Shown: positions 1 through 10,699, numbered from the stretch's first letter. The stretch: 64,000 nucleotides of DNA from Streptomyces sp. SAI-135 (GCF_029893805.1 NZ_JARXYP010000002.1:6324001-6388000), one strand, 5' to 3'. Made by a program: numbers and translations. The notes: generated by a model from the letters alone, not told the origin.

Positions 1-560
1 CTGGGGAACAGGTCCTTCAGGTCGGCGAGTTCGTCGGCGAACATCACGGATCCGGTGCGCCGGTTGCCGTAGAAGAGGGTGACCCGGGAGCGGTCGTCGG
101 CGGCGAGGACCGACTCGGCGATGGACAGCATCGGTGTGATGCCCGACCCGGCGGCGATCAGGACGTGGTGGCCGGGGGTGGTGACGTCGGGGGTGAAGGA
201 GCCGGTGGGGGCCATCACCTCGATGGTGTCGCCGGGCCGTACGTCGTGGACGAGCCAGGAGGAGAACAGGCCGCCGGGCACCTCGCGCACACCGATGCGC
301 GGGCTCGTGCCGGCGGGGGAGCAGATCGAGTACGAGCGCCGCTCGTCCCGTCCGTCCACCCGGCGGCGCAGGGTCAGCGACTGCCCGGGTGCGAAGGCGA
401 ACTCCCCGGCCAGGTCGTCGGGGATCGCGAAACCGACGGCGACCGCGTCCTCGCACAGCCGCTGCACCGAGGCGACGCGCAGAGCGTGGAAGGCGGGGCG
501 CCGACGCGCGCGCGGCGCTCCTGCGGGGGCGCCGCCGGCCGGGGCCATCAGGTCTTCCAT
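1..560 (-). CDS. paaE: Phenylacetyl-CoA epoxidase reductase PaaE, N-terminal part (cut by window edge)
   Basis: This is the electron-transfer subunit of the phenylacetyl-CoA 1,2-epoxidase. It passes electrons from NADPH through FAD and a 2Fe-2S centre to the PaaA di-iron site. About 186 residues lie in the window. They show the FAD-binding RSYS motif (residues 75-78) and the nucleotide-binding stretch AAGSGITPM, as in ferredoxin-NADP reductases. The C-terminal plant-type ferredoxin domain expected of PaaE would lie beyond position 1. The ATG shares its first base with the paaD TGA, so the two are translationally coupled; a second in-frame ATG four codons downstream is a less likely start. It is the last visible gene of paaABCDE. 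Confidence 0.93.
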   Translation of the reverse strand, partial: MEDLMAPAGGAPAGAPRARRRPAFHALRVASVQRLCEDAVAVGFAIPDDLAGEFAFAPGQSLTLRRRVDGRDERRSYSICSPAGTSPRIGVREVPGGLFSSWLVHDVRPGDTIEVMAPTGSFTPDVTTPGHHVLIAAGSGITPMLSIAESVLAADDRSRVTLFYGNRRTGSVMFADELADLKDLFP

Positions 561-1093
561 CAGATCTCCTTGACGTACTCGAACGGCTCGCGACAGGCCC
601 GGCAGCGCCACAGGGCCTTGCAGGACGTGGCGGCGAAGCGGGAGGTCTCCTCGGTGTCCGCCGAGCCGCAGCGCGGGCAGGCCACCGTGTGCCGGGTGGG
701 CGACAGGACCAGGGGCACGGGGCCGGGCGCGGGCCGGGGCGCCGGGCCGGGCGGTGCGATGCCGTGCTCGGCGAGCTTGCGGCGGCCCGCCGCGGTGATC
801 CAGTCCGTCGTCCACGGCGGATCCAGCACCGTGCGGATCTCCACCCGCTCGAACCCGGCCGCCCGCAGCCGCGCGGCGACGTCGGCGCGCATCTCCGCCA
901 TCGCCGGACAGCCCGAGTAGGTCGGGGTGAGGCTCGCGACGACCCGTCCGTCCGCCGTCACCTCGACGCCGCGCAGGACTCCGAGGTCGGCCAGGGTCAG
1001 CATGGGCAGTTCGGGGTCCGGCACCTGCTCGGCGACGTGCCGGGCACGGCGGGCGTCCGCCGGGGTGGTCGGCATGGTCGGCACGGTCACCAC
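560..1093 (-). CDS. paaD: Phenylacetate degradation protein PaaD (MIP18/DUF59 family)
   Basis: PaaD is required for activity of the PaaABCE epoxidase and is thought to help mature its Fe-S or di-iron cofactor. The 177-residue protein has an N-terminal DUF59/MIP18 domain with the typical GCPAM stretch. It ends in a zinc-ribbon-like region with CPRC near residue 140 and CRAC close to the C-terminus. Its start lies 7 bp inside the 3' end of paaC and its stop overlaps the paaE start, so it is embedded in one operon. An internal ATG six codons in is an alternative start. Family assignment is firm; the maturation role comes from the family. Confidence 0.93.
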   Translation of the reverse strand: MVTVPTMPTTPADARRARHVAEQVPDPELPMLTLADLGVLRGVEVTADGRVVASLTPTYSGCPAMAEMRADVAARLRAAGFERVEIRTVLDPPWTTDWITAAGRRKLAEHGIAPPGPAPRPAPGPVPLVLSPTRHTVACPRCGSADTEETSRFAATSCKALWRCRACREPFEYVKEI

Positions 1094-1920
1094 ACAGCCC
1101 CCGGGTGTGCGCGGGCCACGCCCTGCAACTCGGCCAGCAGCGGGGCGAGGTGCTCGGTGTGCCCGCCCTCGCGACCCGTCCCCGGGGCCGGCCGCCAGGC
1201 CGGCATCGGCAACCCCGCCGCCTTGGTGACCTGCGCCAGGACGGCGACGACCGCGTCGCGTGCGTCGTACGCCGTGAACAGCTCGCCCAGATACGGCGCG
1301 ACCTGGTGGAGGGCCGCCCGCATGCGCCGGTGCGACTCCGGCGTGCCGTCCCCGAGCCGGACGGCCCAGTCGGCGGCGTACTGCCGGTGGTAGGTCAGTT
1401 CCTTGACGCCCTTGGCGGCCACGGCGGACAGCACCGGGTCCGGGGACGCCGCGAGCTGCTCGAAGTGGGCGAGCCGCCAGCTGGACAGCACCAGCAGCCG
1501 CACGACGGAGAACGCGAAGTCGCCGTTGGGGAGTTCGGCCAGGCGGACGTTGCGGAAGTCGTCCGCGTCGCGGAAGTAGGCGTAGGCGTCCTCACCGCGG
1601 CCGGTGCCGTCGACCTGGCCGCAGCGCGCGTACAGCAGACGGGCCTGGCCGAGCAGGTCGAGCCCGATGTTGGCGAGCGCCACCTCCTCCTCCAGCTCCG
1701 GGGCGCGGGTGGTCCACTCGGCCAGACGCTGGGCCGAGACCAGGGCGTCGTCGCCGAGCGCCAGGCAGGTCGCGGCGAGTTCGCCGGCGTCGACGTCCAC
1801 GGGCACGGCGGTGTCGACACCGTGCAGCGGGTCCTCGAACCCGGTGCCGAACGCCCAGCGGGCATCGCCGCCCTCGTCGTGTCCCTCGGCCAGGGACAGG
1901 TAGACGTGATCGTCACTCAT
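1087..1920 (-). CDS. paaC: Phenylacetyl-CoA epoxidase structural subunit PaaC
   Basis: PaaC is the ferritin-like subunit that pairs with PaaA in the epoxidase core. It keeps the four-helix fold but is structural, not catalytic. The 277-residue protein carries the family signature NIGLDLLGQARLLY in its first third, after an EEEVALA helix. It lies 10 bp downstream of paaB and overlaps paaD by 7 bp. Length and position are normal for the family. Confidence 0.95.
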   Translation of the reverse strand: MSDDHVYLSLAEGHDEGGDARWAFGTGFEDPLHGVDTAVPVDVDAGELAATCLALGDDALVSAQRLAEWTTRAPELEEEVALANIGLDLLGQARLLYARCGQVDGTGRGEDAYAYFRDADDFRNVRLAELPNGDFAFSVVRLLVLSSWRLAHFEQLAASPDPVLSAVAAKGVKELTYHRQYAADWAVRLGDGTPESHRRMRAALHQVAPYLGELFTAYDARDAVVAVLAQVTKAAGLPMPAWRPAPGTGREGGHTEHLAPLLAELQGVARAHPGAVW

Positions 1921-1930
1921 GTCCTGCTCC

Positions 1931-2233
1931 TCAGATGTGGGGGACGTCGCCGGGGATGTCGTAGAACGTCGGGTGACGGTAGACCTTGTCGGCGCTGGGG
2001 GCGAAGAACGGGTCCTTCTCGTCGCGCGTGGAGGCGGCGATGTGCTCCGACCGCACCACCCAGATGCTCACGCCCTCGTTGCGCCGCGTGTACAGGTCGC
2101 GGGCGTGGGTGAGCGCCATCCGGTCGTCGGCGGCGTGCAGCGAGCCCACGTGCACGTGGTTCAGCCCGCGCTTGCCGCGCACGAACACCTCGTACAGCGG
2201 CCAGTTCCCCTTGGTGTTCCCGGTGTCGCTCAT
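1931..2233 (-). CDS. paaB: Phenylacetyl-CoA epoxidase subunit PaaB
   Basis: PaaB is a small subunit that bridges PaaAC units in the epoxidase complex. The ORF encodes 100 residues, beginning MSDTGNTKGNWPLYEVFVRG and containing the conserved RGKRGLNHVHVGSLHAAD stretch. The reading frame stays open upstream through paaA sequence, but the ATG at 2233 forms an ATGA overlap with the paaA stop and gives the normal family length, so I chose it. Confidence 0.95.
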   Translation of the reverse strand: MSDTGNTKGNWPLYEVFVRGKRGLNHVHVGSLHAADDRMALTHARDLYTRRNEGVSIWVVRSEHIAASTRDEKDPFFAPSADKVYRHPTFYDIPGDVPHI

Positions 2234-3237
2234 GCCGCCGGACCTTCCTCGCGCCGCTTGTCCTGTCTGGCCGCGTGCGCGGCCGCCGCCTCCCGTACCC
2301 AGGCGCCCTCCTCGTGGGCGGTCCTGCGCCGCTCCATGCGCTGTGCGTTGCAGGGGCCGTCGCCGGAGATCACCCGCTTGAGCTCGGACCAGTCGGGGGT
2401 GCCGAAGTCGTGGTGCCCGCGCTCCTCGTTCCAGCGCAGCTCGGGGTCCGGCAGGGTCACACCGAGCTTCTCGGCCTGCGGCACGGTCATGTCGACGAAG
2501 CGCTGGCGCAGTTCGTCGTTGGTGTGCCGCTTGATCTTCCAGGCCATCGACCGAGCGGAGTTGGGGGAGTCGTCGTCGGGCGGGCCGAACATCATCAGGG
2601 ACGGCCACCACCAGCGGTCCACCGCGTCCTGGACCATGGCCCGCTGCTCGGCGGTGCCGCGCATCATCGTCAGCAGCAGTTCGTAGCCCTGCCGCTGGTG
2701 GAACGACTCCTCCTTGCAGACCCGCACCATGGCGCGGGCGTACGGTCCGTACGAACTGCGGCACAGCGGCACCTGGTTGCAGATCGCCGCGCCGTCCACG
2801 AACCAGCCGATCACGCCGACGTCCGCGAAGGTCGGCGTCGGGTAGTTGAAGATCGACGAGTACTTCTGGCGCCCCTCGATGAGCCGCTCGGTCAGGTCGG
2901 CGCGGTCGGCGCCCAGGGTCTCGGCCGCCGAGTACAGGTACAGTCCGTGCCCCGCCTCGTCCTGGACCTTCGCGAACAGGATGGCCTTGCGGCGCAGCGA
3001 GGGTGCGCGGGTGATCCACTCGCCCTCGGGCTGCATGCCGATGATCTCCGAGTGCGCGTGCTGCGCGATCTGCCGGATCAGCGTCCTGCGGTATCCCTCG
3101 GGCATCCAGTCGCGCGGCTCGATCCGCTGGTCGCGCGCGATCGTGTCGTCGAAGTGCCGCTGGAGCTCCGGCTCGTCGCGGCCCGCGGGCGGCGCCGAGG
3201 ATGACGTACTGGACTGGGGTGAGGTCATCGAATCCAA
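2230..3237 (-). CDS. paaA: Phenylacetyl-CoA 1,2-epoxidase catalytic subunit PaaA
   Basis: PaaA is the di-iron oxygenase subunit that epoxidises the aromatic ring of phenylacetyl-CoA, the committed step of aerobic hybrid phenylacetate catabolism. The 335-residue protein has the ferritin-like core with the KVQDEAGHG metal-binding motif and an upstream acidic/His helix (AQHAHSEIIGMQ). The start could be the first ATG or the one three codons later. It is the promoter-proximal gene of the minus-strand operon and faces paaI across about 150 bp that hold two operator-like palindromes. Confidence 0.96.
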   Translation of the reverse strand: MDSMTSPQSSTSSSAPPAGRDEPELQRHFDDTIARDQRIEPRDWMPEGYRRTLIRQIAQHAHSEIIGMQPEGEWITRAPSLRRKAILFAKVQDEAGHGLYLYSAAETLGADRADLTERLIEGRQKYSSIFNYPTPTFADVGVIGWFVDGAAICNQVPLCRSSYGPYARAMVRVCKEESFHQRQGYELLLTMMRGTAEQRAMVQDAVDRWWWPSLMMFGPPDDDSPNSARSMAWKIKRHTNDELRQRFVDMTVPQAEKLGVTLPDPELRWNEERGHHDFGTPDWSELKRVISGDGPCNAQRMERRRTAHEEGAWVREAAAAHAARQDKRREEGPAA

Positions 3238-3245
3238 CTTCCCAA

Positions 3246-3261
3246 CCGACCGTTCGTTCGG
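3246..3261. promoter_or_regulatory. Operator-like palindrome upstream of paaA
   Basis: The 16 bp CCGACCGTTCGTTCGG form an imperfect inverted repeat (CCGAnCG, then CGnTCGG) immediately upstream of paaA. It resembles the operators of TetR-family PaaR repressors, which respond to phenylacetyl-CoA. A related copy lies at 3355. Repressor identity is inferred; no paaR gene lies in the window. Confidence 0.6.
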
Positions 3262-3307
3262 CCAATGATAAGACGAACCCCGCCGTTCCGGAAGTGCCGC
3301 CCCTGCC

Positions 3308-3336
3308 TTGACAGGTCATGGCGATGCTGGATTACT
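3308..3336 (+). promoter_or_regulatory. Possible promoter for paaI-paaK
   Basis: A consensus -35 TTGACA at 3308 is followed 17 bp later by ATTACT, a poor -10. A transcript from here would start just before the second operator-like palindrome at 3355, which suits repression. The weak -10 keeps this tentative. Confidence 0.35.
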
Positions 3337-3354
3337 AGGCCTGCCGCGCGCTAA

Positions 3355-3370
3355 CCGAATGTTCGGTCGG
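3355..3370. promoter_or_regulatory. Second operator-like palindrome, upstream of paaI
   Basis: CCGAATGTTCGGTCGG shares the outer CCGA and TCGG arms and the central G-TT-C with the element at 3246. Two related sites in a divergent promoter suggest one regulator controls both paa transcripts. Confidence 0.55.
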
Positions 3371-3389
3371 GTTCCGAGGTGGTGGAAGT

Positions 3390-3826
3390 GTGGAAGCAGT
3401 GACACAGGCCATAGGCGCGACGAAGGGCCCCGCGGAGGCGATGTTCGCCGCGGACCAGGCGTCCAAGGGCCTCGGGATCGAGTTGCTGGAGCACGGCGAG
3501 GGGACCGCCGAGCTCCGGATGACCGTGACGCCGGCGATGGTCAACGGACACGGCATCGCGCACGGCGGGTACCTCTTCCTCCTCGCCGACACCGCCTTCG
3601 CCTGTGCCTGCAACAGCCACGGCCCCGTGACCGTGGCCGCCGGAGCCGACATCGACTTCGTCGCACCCGCCCACGAGGGCGACGTCCTGGTGGCCACCGC
3701 GCGGGAGCGCACCCGGTTCGGCCGCAGCGGCATCTACGACGTGAGCGTCCGGCGCGGCGGGGAGGTGATCGCGGAGTTCCGCGGTCGCAGCCGCAGTGTC
3801 CGCAGTACGACGACGGAGGAGCCGTG

Positions 3827-3827
<1 letters not shown>
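3390..3827 (+). CDS. paaI: Hydroxyphenylacetyl-CoA thioesterase PaaI
   Basis: PaaI is a hotdog-fold thioesterase that releases CoA from dead-end ring-hydroxylated phenylacetyl-CoA products and so protects the CoA pool. The 145-residue protein has the hotdog helix motif NGHGIAHGGYLFLLADTAF (residues 52-70), in which Asp67 matches the catalytic Asp of the family. GTG is the start, with GAGGTGG about 7 bp upstream. The TGA shares its last base with the paaK ATG, so the pair is coupled. Confidence 0.95.
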
Positions 3828-5173
<1,346 letters not shown>

Positions 5174-5201
5174 TCCCCGAAGACCGGAACACCGCCGGTG
5201 C

Positions 5202-6569
5202 CTAGCACTCGATGATGTTCACCGCCAGCCCGCCCCGGGCCGTCTCCTTGTACTTCACGCTCATGTCCGCCCCGGTGTCCTTCATCGTCTTGATGACCTT
5301 GTCGAGGGACACCTTGTGCGAACCGTCCCCCCGCAGCGCCATCTTCGCCGCCGTGACCGCCTTCACCGCGGCCATGCCGTTGCGCTCGATGCAGGGGATC
5401 TGGACCAGGCCGCCGACCGGGTCGCAGGTCAGGCCCAGGTTGTGCTCCATGCCGATCTCGGCGGCGTTCTCGACCTGTTCGGGAGAGCCGCCGAGGACCT
5501 CGGCGAGGGCGCCCGCGGCCATCGAGCAGGCCGAGCCGACCTCGCCCTGGCAGCCGACCTCGGCGCCGGAGATGGAGGCGTTCTCCTTGAAGAGCATGCC
5601 GATGGCACCGGCCGCGAGGAGGAAGCGGACCACGCCGTCCTCGTCCGCGCCGGGCACGAAGTTCATGTAGTAGTGCAGGACCGCGGGGATGATGCCGGCC
5701 GCGCCGTTCGTCGGGGCCGTCACCACCCGGCCGCCGGCCGCGTTCTCCTCGTTGACCGCCATCGCGTACAGCGTGATCCACTCCATGGAGTGGGCCAACG
5801 CGTCGCCCTCCGCCCGCAGTTGACGGGCCGTCATGGCGGCGCGACGGCGCACCCGAAGGCCGCCCGGCAGGATGCCCTCCTGGGACATGCCCCGGGACAC
5901 ACAGGCGCGCATCACGCGCCAGATCTCCAGCAGCCCGGCCCGGATCTCGTCCTCCGTGCGCCAGGCGCGCTCGTTCTCCAGCATCAGGGAGGAGATCGAC
6001 AGTCCGGTGTCCTTGGTCAGGCGCAGCAGCTCGTCACCCGTGCGGAAGGGGTACTTCAGCACCGTGTCGTCGAGCTTGATGCGGTCCTCGCCGACCGCGT
6101 CCTCGTCCACGACGAAGCCGCCGCCGACCGAGTAGTACGTCTTGGACAGCAGCTCCGCGCCCGAGGCGTCGTACGCCCACACCGTCATGCCGTTCGCGTG
6201 GTACGGCAGGGCCTTGCGGCGGTGCAGGACGAGGTCGTCGTCGAAGGAGAAGGAGATCTCGTGCTCGCCGAGCAGCTTCAGGGCCCCCGCGGCCTTGATC
6301 TCCGCCACCCGGTCGTCCGCGCCCTCCACGTCCACCGTCCGGGGGGACGCCCCCTCCAGGCCGAGCAGCACCGCCTTCGGGGTGCCGTGGCCGTGGCCGG
6401 TCGCGCCCAGCGAGCCGTACAGCTCGCAGCGCACGGAGGCGACCGACGGCAGCAGGTCCTCGTTGCGCAGACGGCGGGCGAACATGCGGGCCGCGCGCAT
6501 CGGGCCGACCGTGTGGGAGCTCGACGGGCCTATGCCGATCGAGAACAGGTCGAAGACCGAGATGGCCAC
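5202..6569 (-). CDS. sdaA: L-serine dehydratase (L-serine ammonia-lyase), 4Fe-4S type
   Basis: The enzyme deaminates L-serine to pyruvate and ammonia. The 455-residue single chain joins a beta domain starting at SIGIGPSSSHTVGP to a catalytic alpha domain. Cysteines at 340, 382 and 393 match the iron-sulfur ligands of bacterial L-serine dehydratases. The last residue, Cys455, matches the tail-in-mouth Cys that fills the fourth cluster site until serine displaces it. GTG is the start, with AAGGAG 5 bp upstream. It follows glyA but is set apart by a strong hairpin, so it may be partly uncoupled from the glycine genes. Confidence 0.96.
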   Translation of the reverse strand: MAISVFDLFSIGIGPSSSHTVGPMRAARMFARRLRNEDLLPSVASVRCELYGSLGATGHGHGTPKAVLLGLEGASPRTVDVEGADDRVAEIKAAGALKLLGEHEISFSFDDDLVLHRRKALPYHANGMTVWAYDASGAELLSKTYYSVGGGFVVDEDAVGEDRIKLDDTVLKYPFRTGDELLRLTKDTGLSISSLMLENERAWRTEDEIRAGLLEIWRVMRACVSRGMSQEGILPGGLRVRRRAAMTARQLRAEGDALAHSMEWITLYAMAVNEENAAGGRVVTAPTNGAAGIIPAVLHYYMNFVPGADEDGVVRFLLAAGAIGMLFKENASISGAEVGCQGEVGSACSMAAGALAEVLGGSPEQVENAAEIGMEHNLGLTCDPVGGLVQIPCIERNGMAAVKAVTAAKMALRGDGSHKVSLDKVIKTMKDTGADMSVKYKETARGGLAVNIIEC

Positions 6570-6587
6570 GGGAACTCCTTCACGAAG

Positions 6588-6619
6588 GGTGGGGGCACAC
6601 GTCGTCGGGTGCCCCCACC
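6588..6619 (-). terminator. Hairpin between glyA and sdaA
   Basis: An 11-bp perfect stem (GGTGGGGGCAC with GTGCCCCCACC) and a 10-nt loop lie between the glyA stop and the sdaA ribosome site. No T-run follows. It may be a terminator for glyA, an RNA-stability element, or a partial block on read-through into sdaA. Confidence 0.6.
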
Positions 6620-6634
6620 GTGGAACTGCTGGAA

Positions 6635-7897
6635 CTACTTGTTGAGGCCGGGGTACAGCGGGTGCTTGTCGGCGAGGGCCTTGACCCGGGCCTTCAGGCC
6701 TTCCGCGTCGTACGACGGCTTCAGGGTCTCGGCGATCACGTCCGCGACCTCGGCGAAGTCCTCGGCCGTGAAGCCGCGGGTGGCCAGGGCCGGCGTACCG
6801 ATCCGGAGGCCCGACGTGACCATCGGCGGGCGCGGGTCGTTCGGGACGGCGTTGCGGTTGACCGTGATGCCGACTTCGTGGAGACGGTCCTCGGCCTGCT
6901 TGCCGTCCAGCTCGGACTCGCGCAGGTCGACGAGGATGAGGTGCACGTCGGTGCCGCCGGAGAGCACGTTGACCCCGGCCTCCCGGGCGTCGTCGGCCGT
7001 CAGACGCTCGGCGAGGATGCGCGCACCGTCCACCGTACGCCGCTGGCGCTCCTTGAACTCCTCCGAGGCCGCGACCTTGAAGGAGACCGCCTTCGCCGCG
7101 ATCACGTGCTCCAGGGGGCCGCCCTGGAAGCCCGGGAAGACGGAGGAGTTCAGCTTCTTCGCGAACTCCTGCCTGGCGAGGATGATCCCGCCGCGCGGTC
7201 CGCCCAGCGTCTTGTGGGTGGTGGAGGTGACCACGTCCGCGTGCTCGACGGGGTTCGGGTGCAGCCCGGCCGCGACCAGGCCGGCGAAGTGGGCCATGTC
7301 GACCCACAGGTACGCCCCGACCTCGTCGGCGATCCGGCGGAACTCCGCGAAGTCCAGCTGCCGCGGGTAGGCGGACCAGCCCGCGATGATCACCTTGGGG
7401 CGGTGCTCCTTGGCGAGCTTCTCCAGCTCGGCCATGTCGACGAGGCCCGACTCGTCCACGTGGTAGGCGACCACGTTGAACTGCTTGCCGGAGAAGTTCA
7501 GCCGCATCCCGTGGGTCAGGTGACCGCCGTGCGCCAGGTCCAGGCCCAGGATGGTGTCGCCGGGCTGGGCCAGCGCGAACAGCGCGGCCTGGTTCGCGGA
7601 GGCGCCGGAGTGGGGCTGCACGTTGGCGTACTCGGCGCCGAACAGCTCCTTGAGCCGGTCGATCGCGATCTGCTCGGCCACGTCGACGTGCTCGCAGCCG
7701 CCGTAGTAGCGGCGTCCCGGGTAGCCCTCGGCGTACTTGTTGGTCAGGACCGAGCCCTGTGCCTCCATGACCGCGAGCGGAGCGAAGTTCTCCGAGGCGA
7801 TCATCTCGAGGGTGGACTGCTGCCTGACCAGCTCGGCGTCGACCGCGGCGGCGATCTCCGGGTCGAGCTCGTGCAGGGGCGTGTTCAGTGCGGACAT
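6635..7897 (-). CDS. glyA: Serine hydroxymethyltransferase
   Basis: GlyA interconverts serine and glycine with tetrahydrofolate, making 5,10-methylene-THF. The 420-residue protein is normal length for a bacterial SHMT. It has the PLP lysine at 229 in STTHKTLGGPRGG, and the EMIASENF and KYAEGYPGRRYYGG motifs near the N-terminus. It lies 14 bp downstream of gcvH, so it is probably on the riboswitch-controlled gcvT transcript. Confidence 0.97.
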   Translation of the reverse strand: MSALNTPLHELDPEIAAAVDAELVRQQSTLEMIASENFAPLAVMEAQGSVLTNKYAEGYPGRRYYGGCEHVDVAEQIAIDRLKELFGAEYANVQPHSGASANQAALFALAQPGDTILGLDLAHGGHLTHGMRLNFSGKQFNVVAYHVDESGLVDMAELEKLAKEHRPKVIIAGWSAYPRQLDFAEFRRIADEVGAYLWVDMAHFAGLVAAGLHPNPVEHADVVTSTTHKTLGGPRGGIILARQEFAKKLNSSVFPGFQGGPLEHVIAAKAVSFKVAASEEFKERQRRTVDGARILAERLTADDAREAGVNVLSGGTDVHLILVDLRESELDGKQAEDRLHEVGITVNRNAVPNDPRPPMVTSGLRIGTPALATRGFTAEDFAEVADVIAETLKPSYDAEGLKARVKALADKHPLYPGLNK

Positions 7898-7911
7898 CAG
7901 GTGCGGACTCC

Positions 7912-8289
7912 TCAGCCGGCGGAAAAGGCGGTGTACTCGTCGGCGGAGAGCAGGTCGGCCGGCTCCTCCGCGACGCGTACCTTGAACAGCCAGCCGCCCT
8001 CGAAGGGGGCGGAGTTCACCAGCGACGGGTCGTTGACGACGTCCTCGTTGACCTCGGTGACCTCACCGGAGACGGGGGAGTACAGGTCGGAGACCGACTT
8101 GGTCGACTCCAGCTCGCCGCAGGTCTCGCCCGCGGTCACGGTGTCACCGACCTCGGGGAGCTGGACGAAGACGACATCGCCGAGCGCGTTGGCCGCGTGC
8201 TCCGTGATGCCGACCGTCGAGACGCCGTCCTCGGCGCCCGACAGCCACTCGTGCTCCTTGCTGTAACGCAGCTGCTGGGGGTTGCTCAT
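7912..8289 (-). CDS. gcvH: Glycine cleavage system H protein
   Basis: GcvH is the lipoyl carrier that shuttles the aminomethyl group between the P, T and L proteins. It is 125 residues long, with the lipoylated Lys64 in ELESTKSVSDLY. The ATG at 8289 gives the standard N-terminus MSNPQQLRYSKEHEW. The 98-bp gap to gcvT contains a small inverted repeat (TGAGCA/TGCTCA) but no clear promoter. gcvP is not in the window. Confidence 0.97.
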   Translation of the reverse strand: MSNPQQLRYSKEHEWLSGAEDGVSTVGITEHAANALGDVVFVQLPEVGDTVTAGETCGELESTKSVSDLYSPVSGEVTEVNEDVVNDPSLVNSAPFEGGWLFKVRVAEEPADLLSADEYTAFSAG

Positions 8290-8387
8290 GGCCTGAATTC
8301 TCCTGTACGCGGGGGAGTGCTGGTGAAGGGGGGACTGCTGAAGGCGTGCGTGAGCAGCGACATCGTGCTCAGCATCACCTGTGGCGG

Positions 8388-9503
<1,116 letters not shown>

Positions 9504-9543
9504 CGGGCGGTCGTCTCCAAGGATCCCAGGACATGGGTGTGAC

Positions 9544-9750
9544 GGGCGAGGTATTCCTCCCCATCTGTCATCGGAACCTGAGAGGTTCGCCATGAAGGAC
9601 ATGGCTTGCACCTTGGGTGGGGCCGCCGTCGAGTCGGCGGCCCGCTTTTCAGATGTGCCTCGCCCGCGCGGTAACGGGGCCTGAGAGATTCAAGGGAGGG
9701 ACTTGCTCCTTCGGCGCCCGGGTACACGTACCCGGGACTCTCCCGCGCGG
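9544..9750 (-). promoter_or_regulatory. Tandem glycine riboswitch in the gcvT leader
   Basis: Read on the minus strand there are two aptamer-like units. Unit 1 (9664-9750) is closed by a P1 stem of about 7 bp, GCGCGG-type ends pairing. It contains GCCGAAGGAGCAA and the conserved CTCTCAGGC. Unit 2 (9544-9665) is closed by GGGCGAGG pairing with CCTCGCCC plus CATCTG with CAGATG. It contains AAGGTGCAAG and CTCTCAGG followed by GACAGATGGGGAGG. These are hallmarks of tandem glycine riboswitches upstream of gcv genes. In this class glycine normally turns expression on. I see no T-rich terminator before gcvT, so control of translation or of RNA stability may be more likely than attenuation. The rest of the 434-bp gap (9751-9937) shows no gene and no strong promoter. 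Confidence 0.93.
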
Positions 9751-9937
9751 ATTCAAGCGGCCGGTATGCAGTTGGCGCGGACATCATTGCACGCCGCGGA
9801 TGCCGACGGCAGGGCCGCATCGGACCCCTCTCTCTGTAACCGGCTTGTGGCGGTACGAGTACAGAAACGCGAGAGATCATCCATTACCTTCTCTTTACGC
9901 TCGGTGGGGAGGGGAACCCCGACCCCGGAGGAGGACG

Positions 9938-10606
9938 ATGACGGTGGACAGGACCACGGCGTACGCGACGACCTCGGGGCTCGCCCTGCCCGAGCAGCCC
10001 GCGGCCCCGGCCGTCGAGGCGCTGGGCGCCCGCCCGGTCGTCCGTGACCTGCGCGAGCGCGCGGGCCACAGCCCGCACGCCCTGCTGTTCGGCCCGGCGG
10101 ACCTCGTCGTGATCACCGGCCTGCCCGGCAGCGGCAAGTCCACGCTGATGAAGCGCGCCGTCAACGGCATCCGGGTCGACTCCCAGGACACCCGCGACCG
10201 CTTCGACGGCCGGCTGTCCCGCTTACTGCCGTACGCCCTCTACCGCCCCCTGGTCCGGCTCGCGCACTACGCGGCTCTGCGCCGCGCCCTGCGCTCCGGC
10301 GAAGGAGTCGTGGTGCACGACTGCGGGACGCAGGCCTGGGTGCGGGGCTGGCTGGCCCGCGAGGCCCGGCGCCGGGGCGGCACCCTGCACCTGCTGCTGC
10401 TCGACGTCCCGGCGGACACCGCGCTGCGGGGCCAGCGCGAGCGGGGCCGGGGGGTCTCGCGGTACGCCTTCCTGCGGCACCGGGGAGCGGCCTCCCGGCT
10501 GATCCGCTCCGTGGAGCGCGGCGACCTGCCCCCGGGCTGCGGTTCGGCGGTGCTGATCGACCGGCAGGCGGCGGACGTGCTGCGGCGGATCGGCTTCACG
10601 GCCTGA
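9938..10606 (+). CDS. P-loop ATPase/kinase-like protein with a TTA codon
   Basis: The 222-residue protein has a Walker A motif, GLPGSGKST, near residue 65, followed by a VDSQDTRDRF segment, and an Arg-rich middle (AREARRRGG) before LLLDVPADTA. This pattern is seen in AAA_33/zeta-toxin-like kinases and polynucleotide-kinase-like proteins. The substrate cannot be told. The ATG has a strong GGAGGAGG site about 4 bp upstream. Residue 96 is Leu encoded by TTA (10223-10225), the rare codon read by the bldA tRNA, so translation is probably linked to development. It is divergent from the gcvT riboswitch. Confidence 0.75.
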   Translation: MTVDRTTAYATTSGLALPEQPAAPAVEALGARPVVRDLRERAGHSPHALLFGPADLVVITGLPGSGKSTLMKRAVNGIRVDSQDTRDRFDGRLSRLLPYALYRPLVRLAHYAALRRALRSGEGVVVHDCGTQAWVRGWLAREARRRGGTLHLLLLDVPADTALRGQRERGRGVSRYAFLRHRGAASRLIRSVERGDLPPGCGSAVLIDRQAADVLRRIGFTA

Positions 10607-10699
10607 GACGGGCGGGTTCGCCGGGCCGGGTCACCGCCGCGCGGCACCCGCTAGCCTTTCAGCCACATCAACAGTGGTTCACAGCAGGCGGTCAGACAG

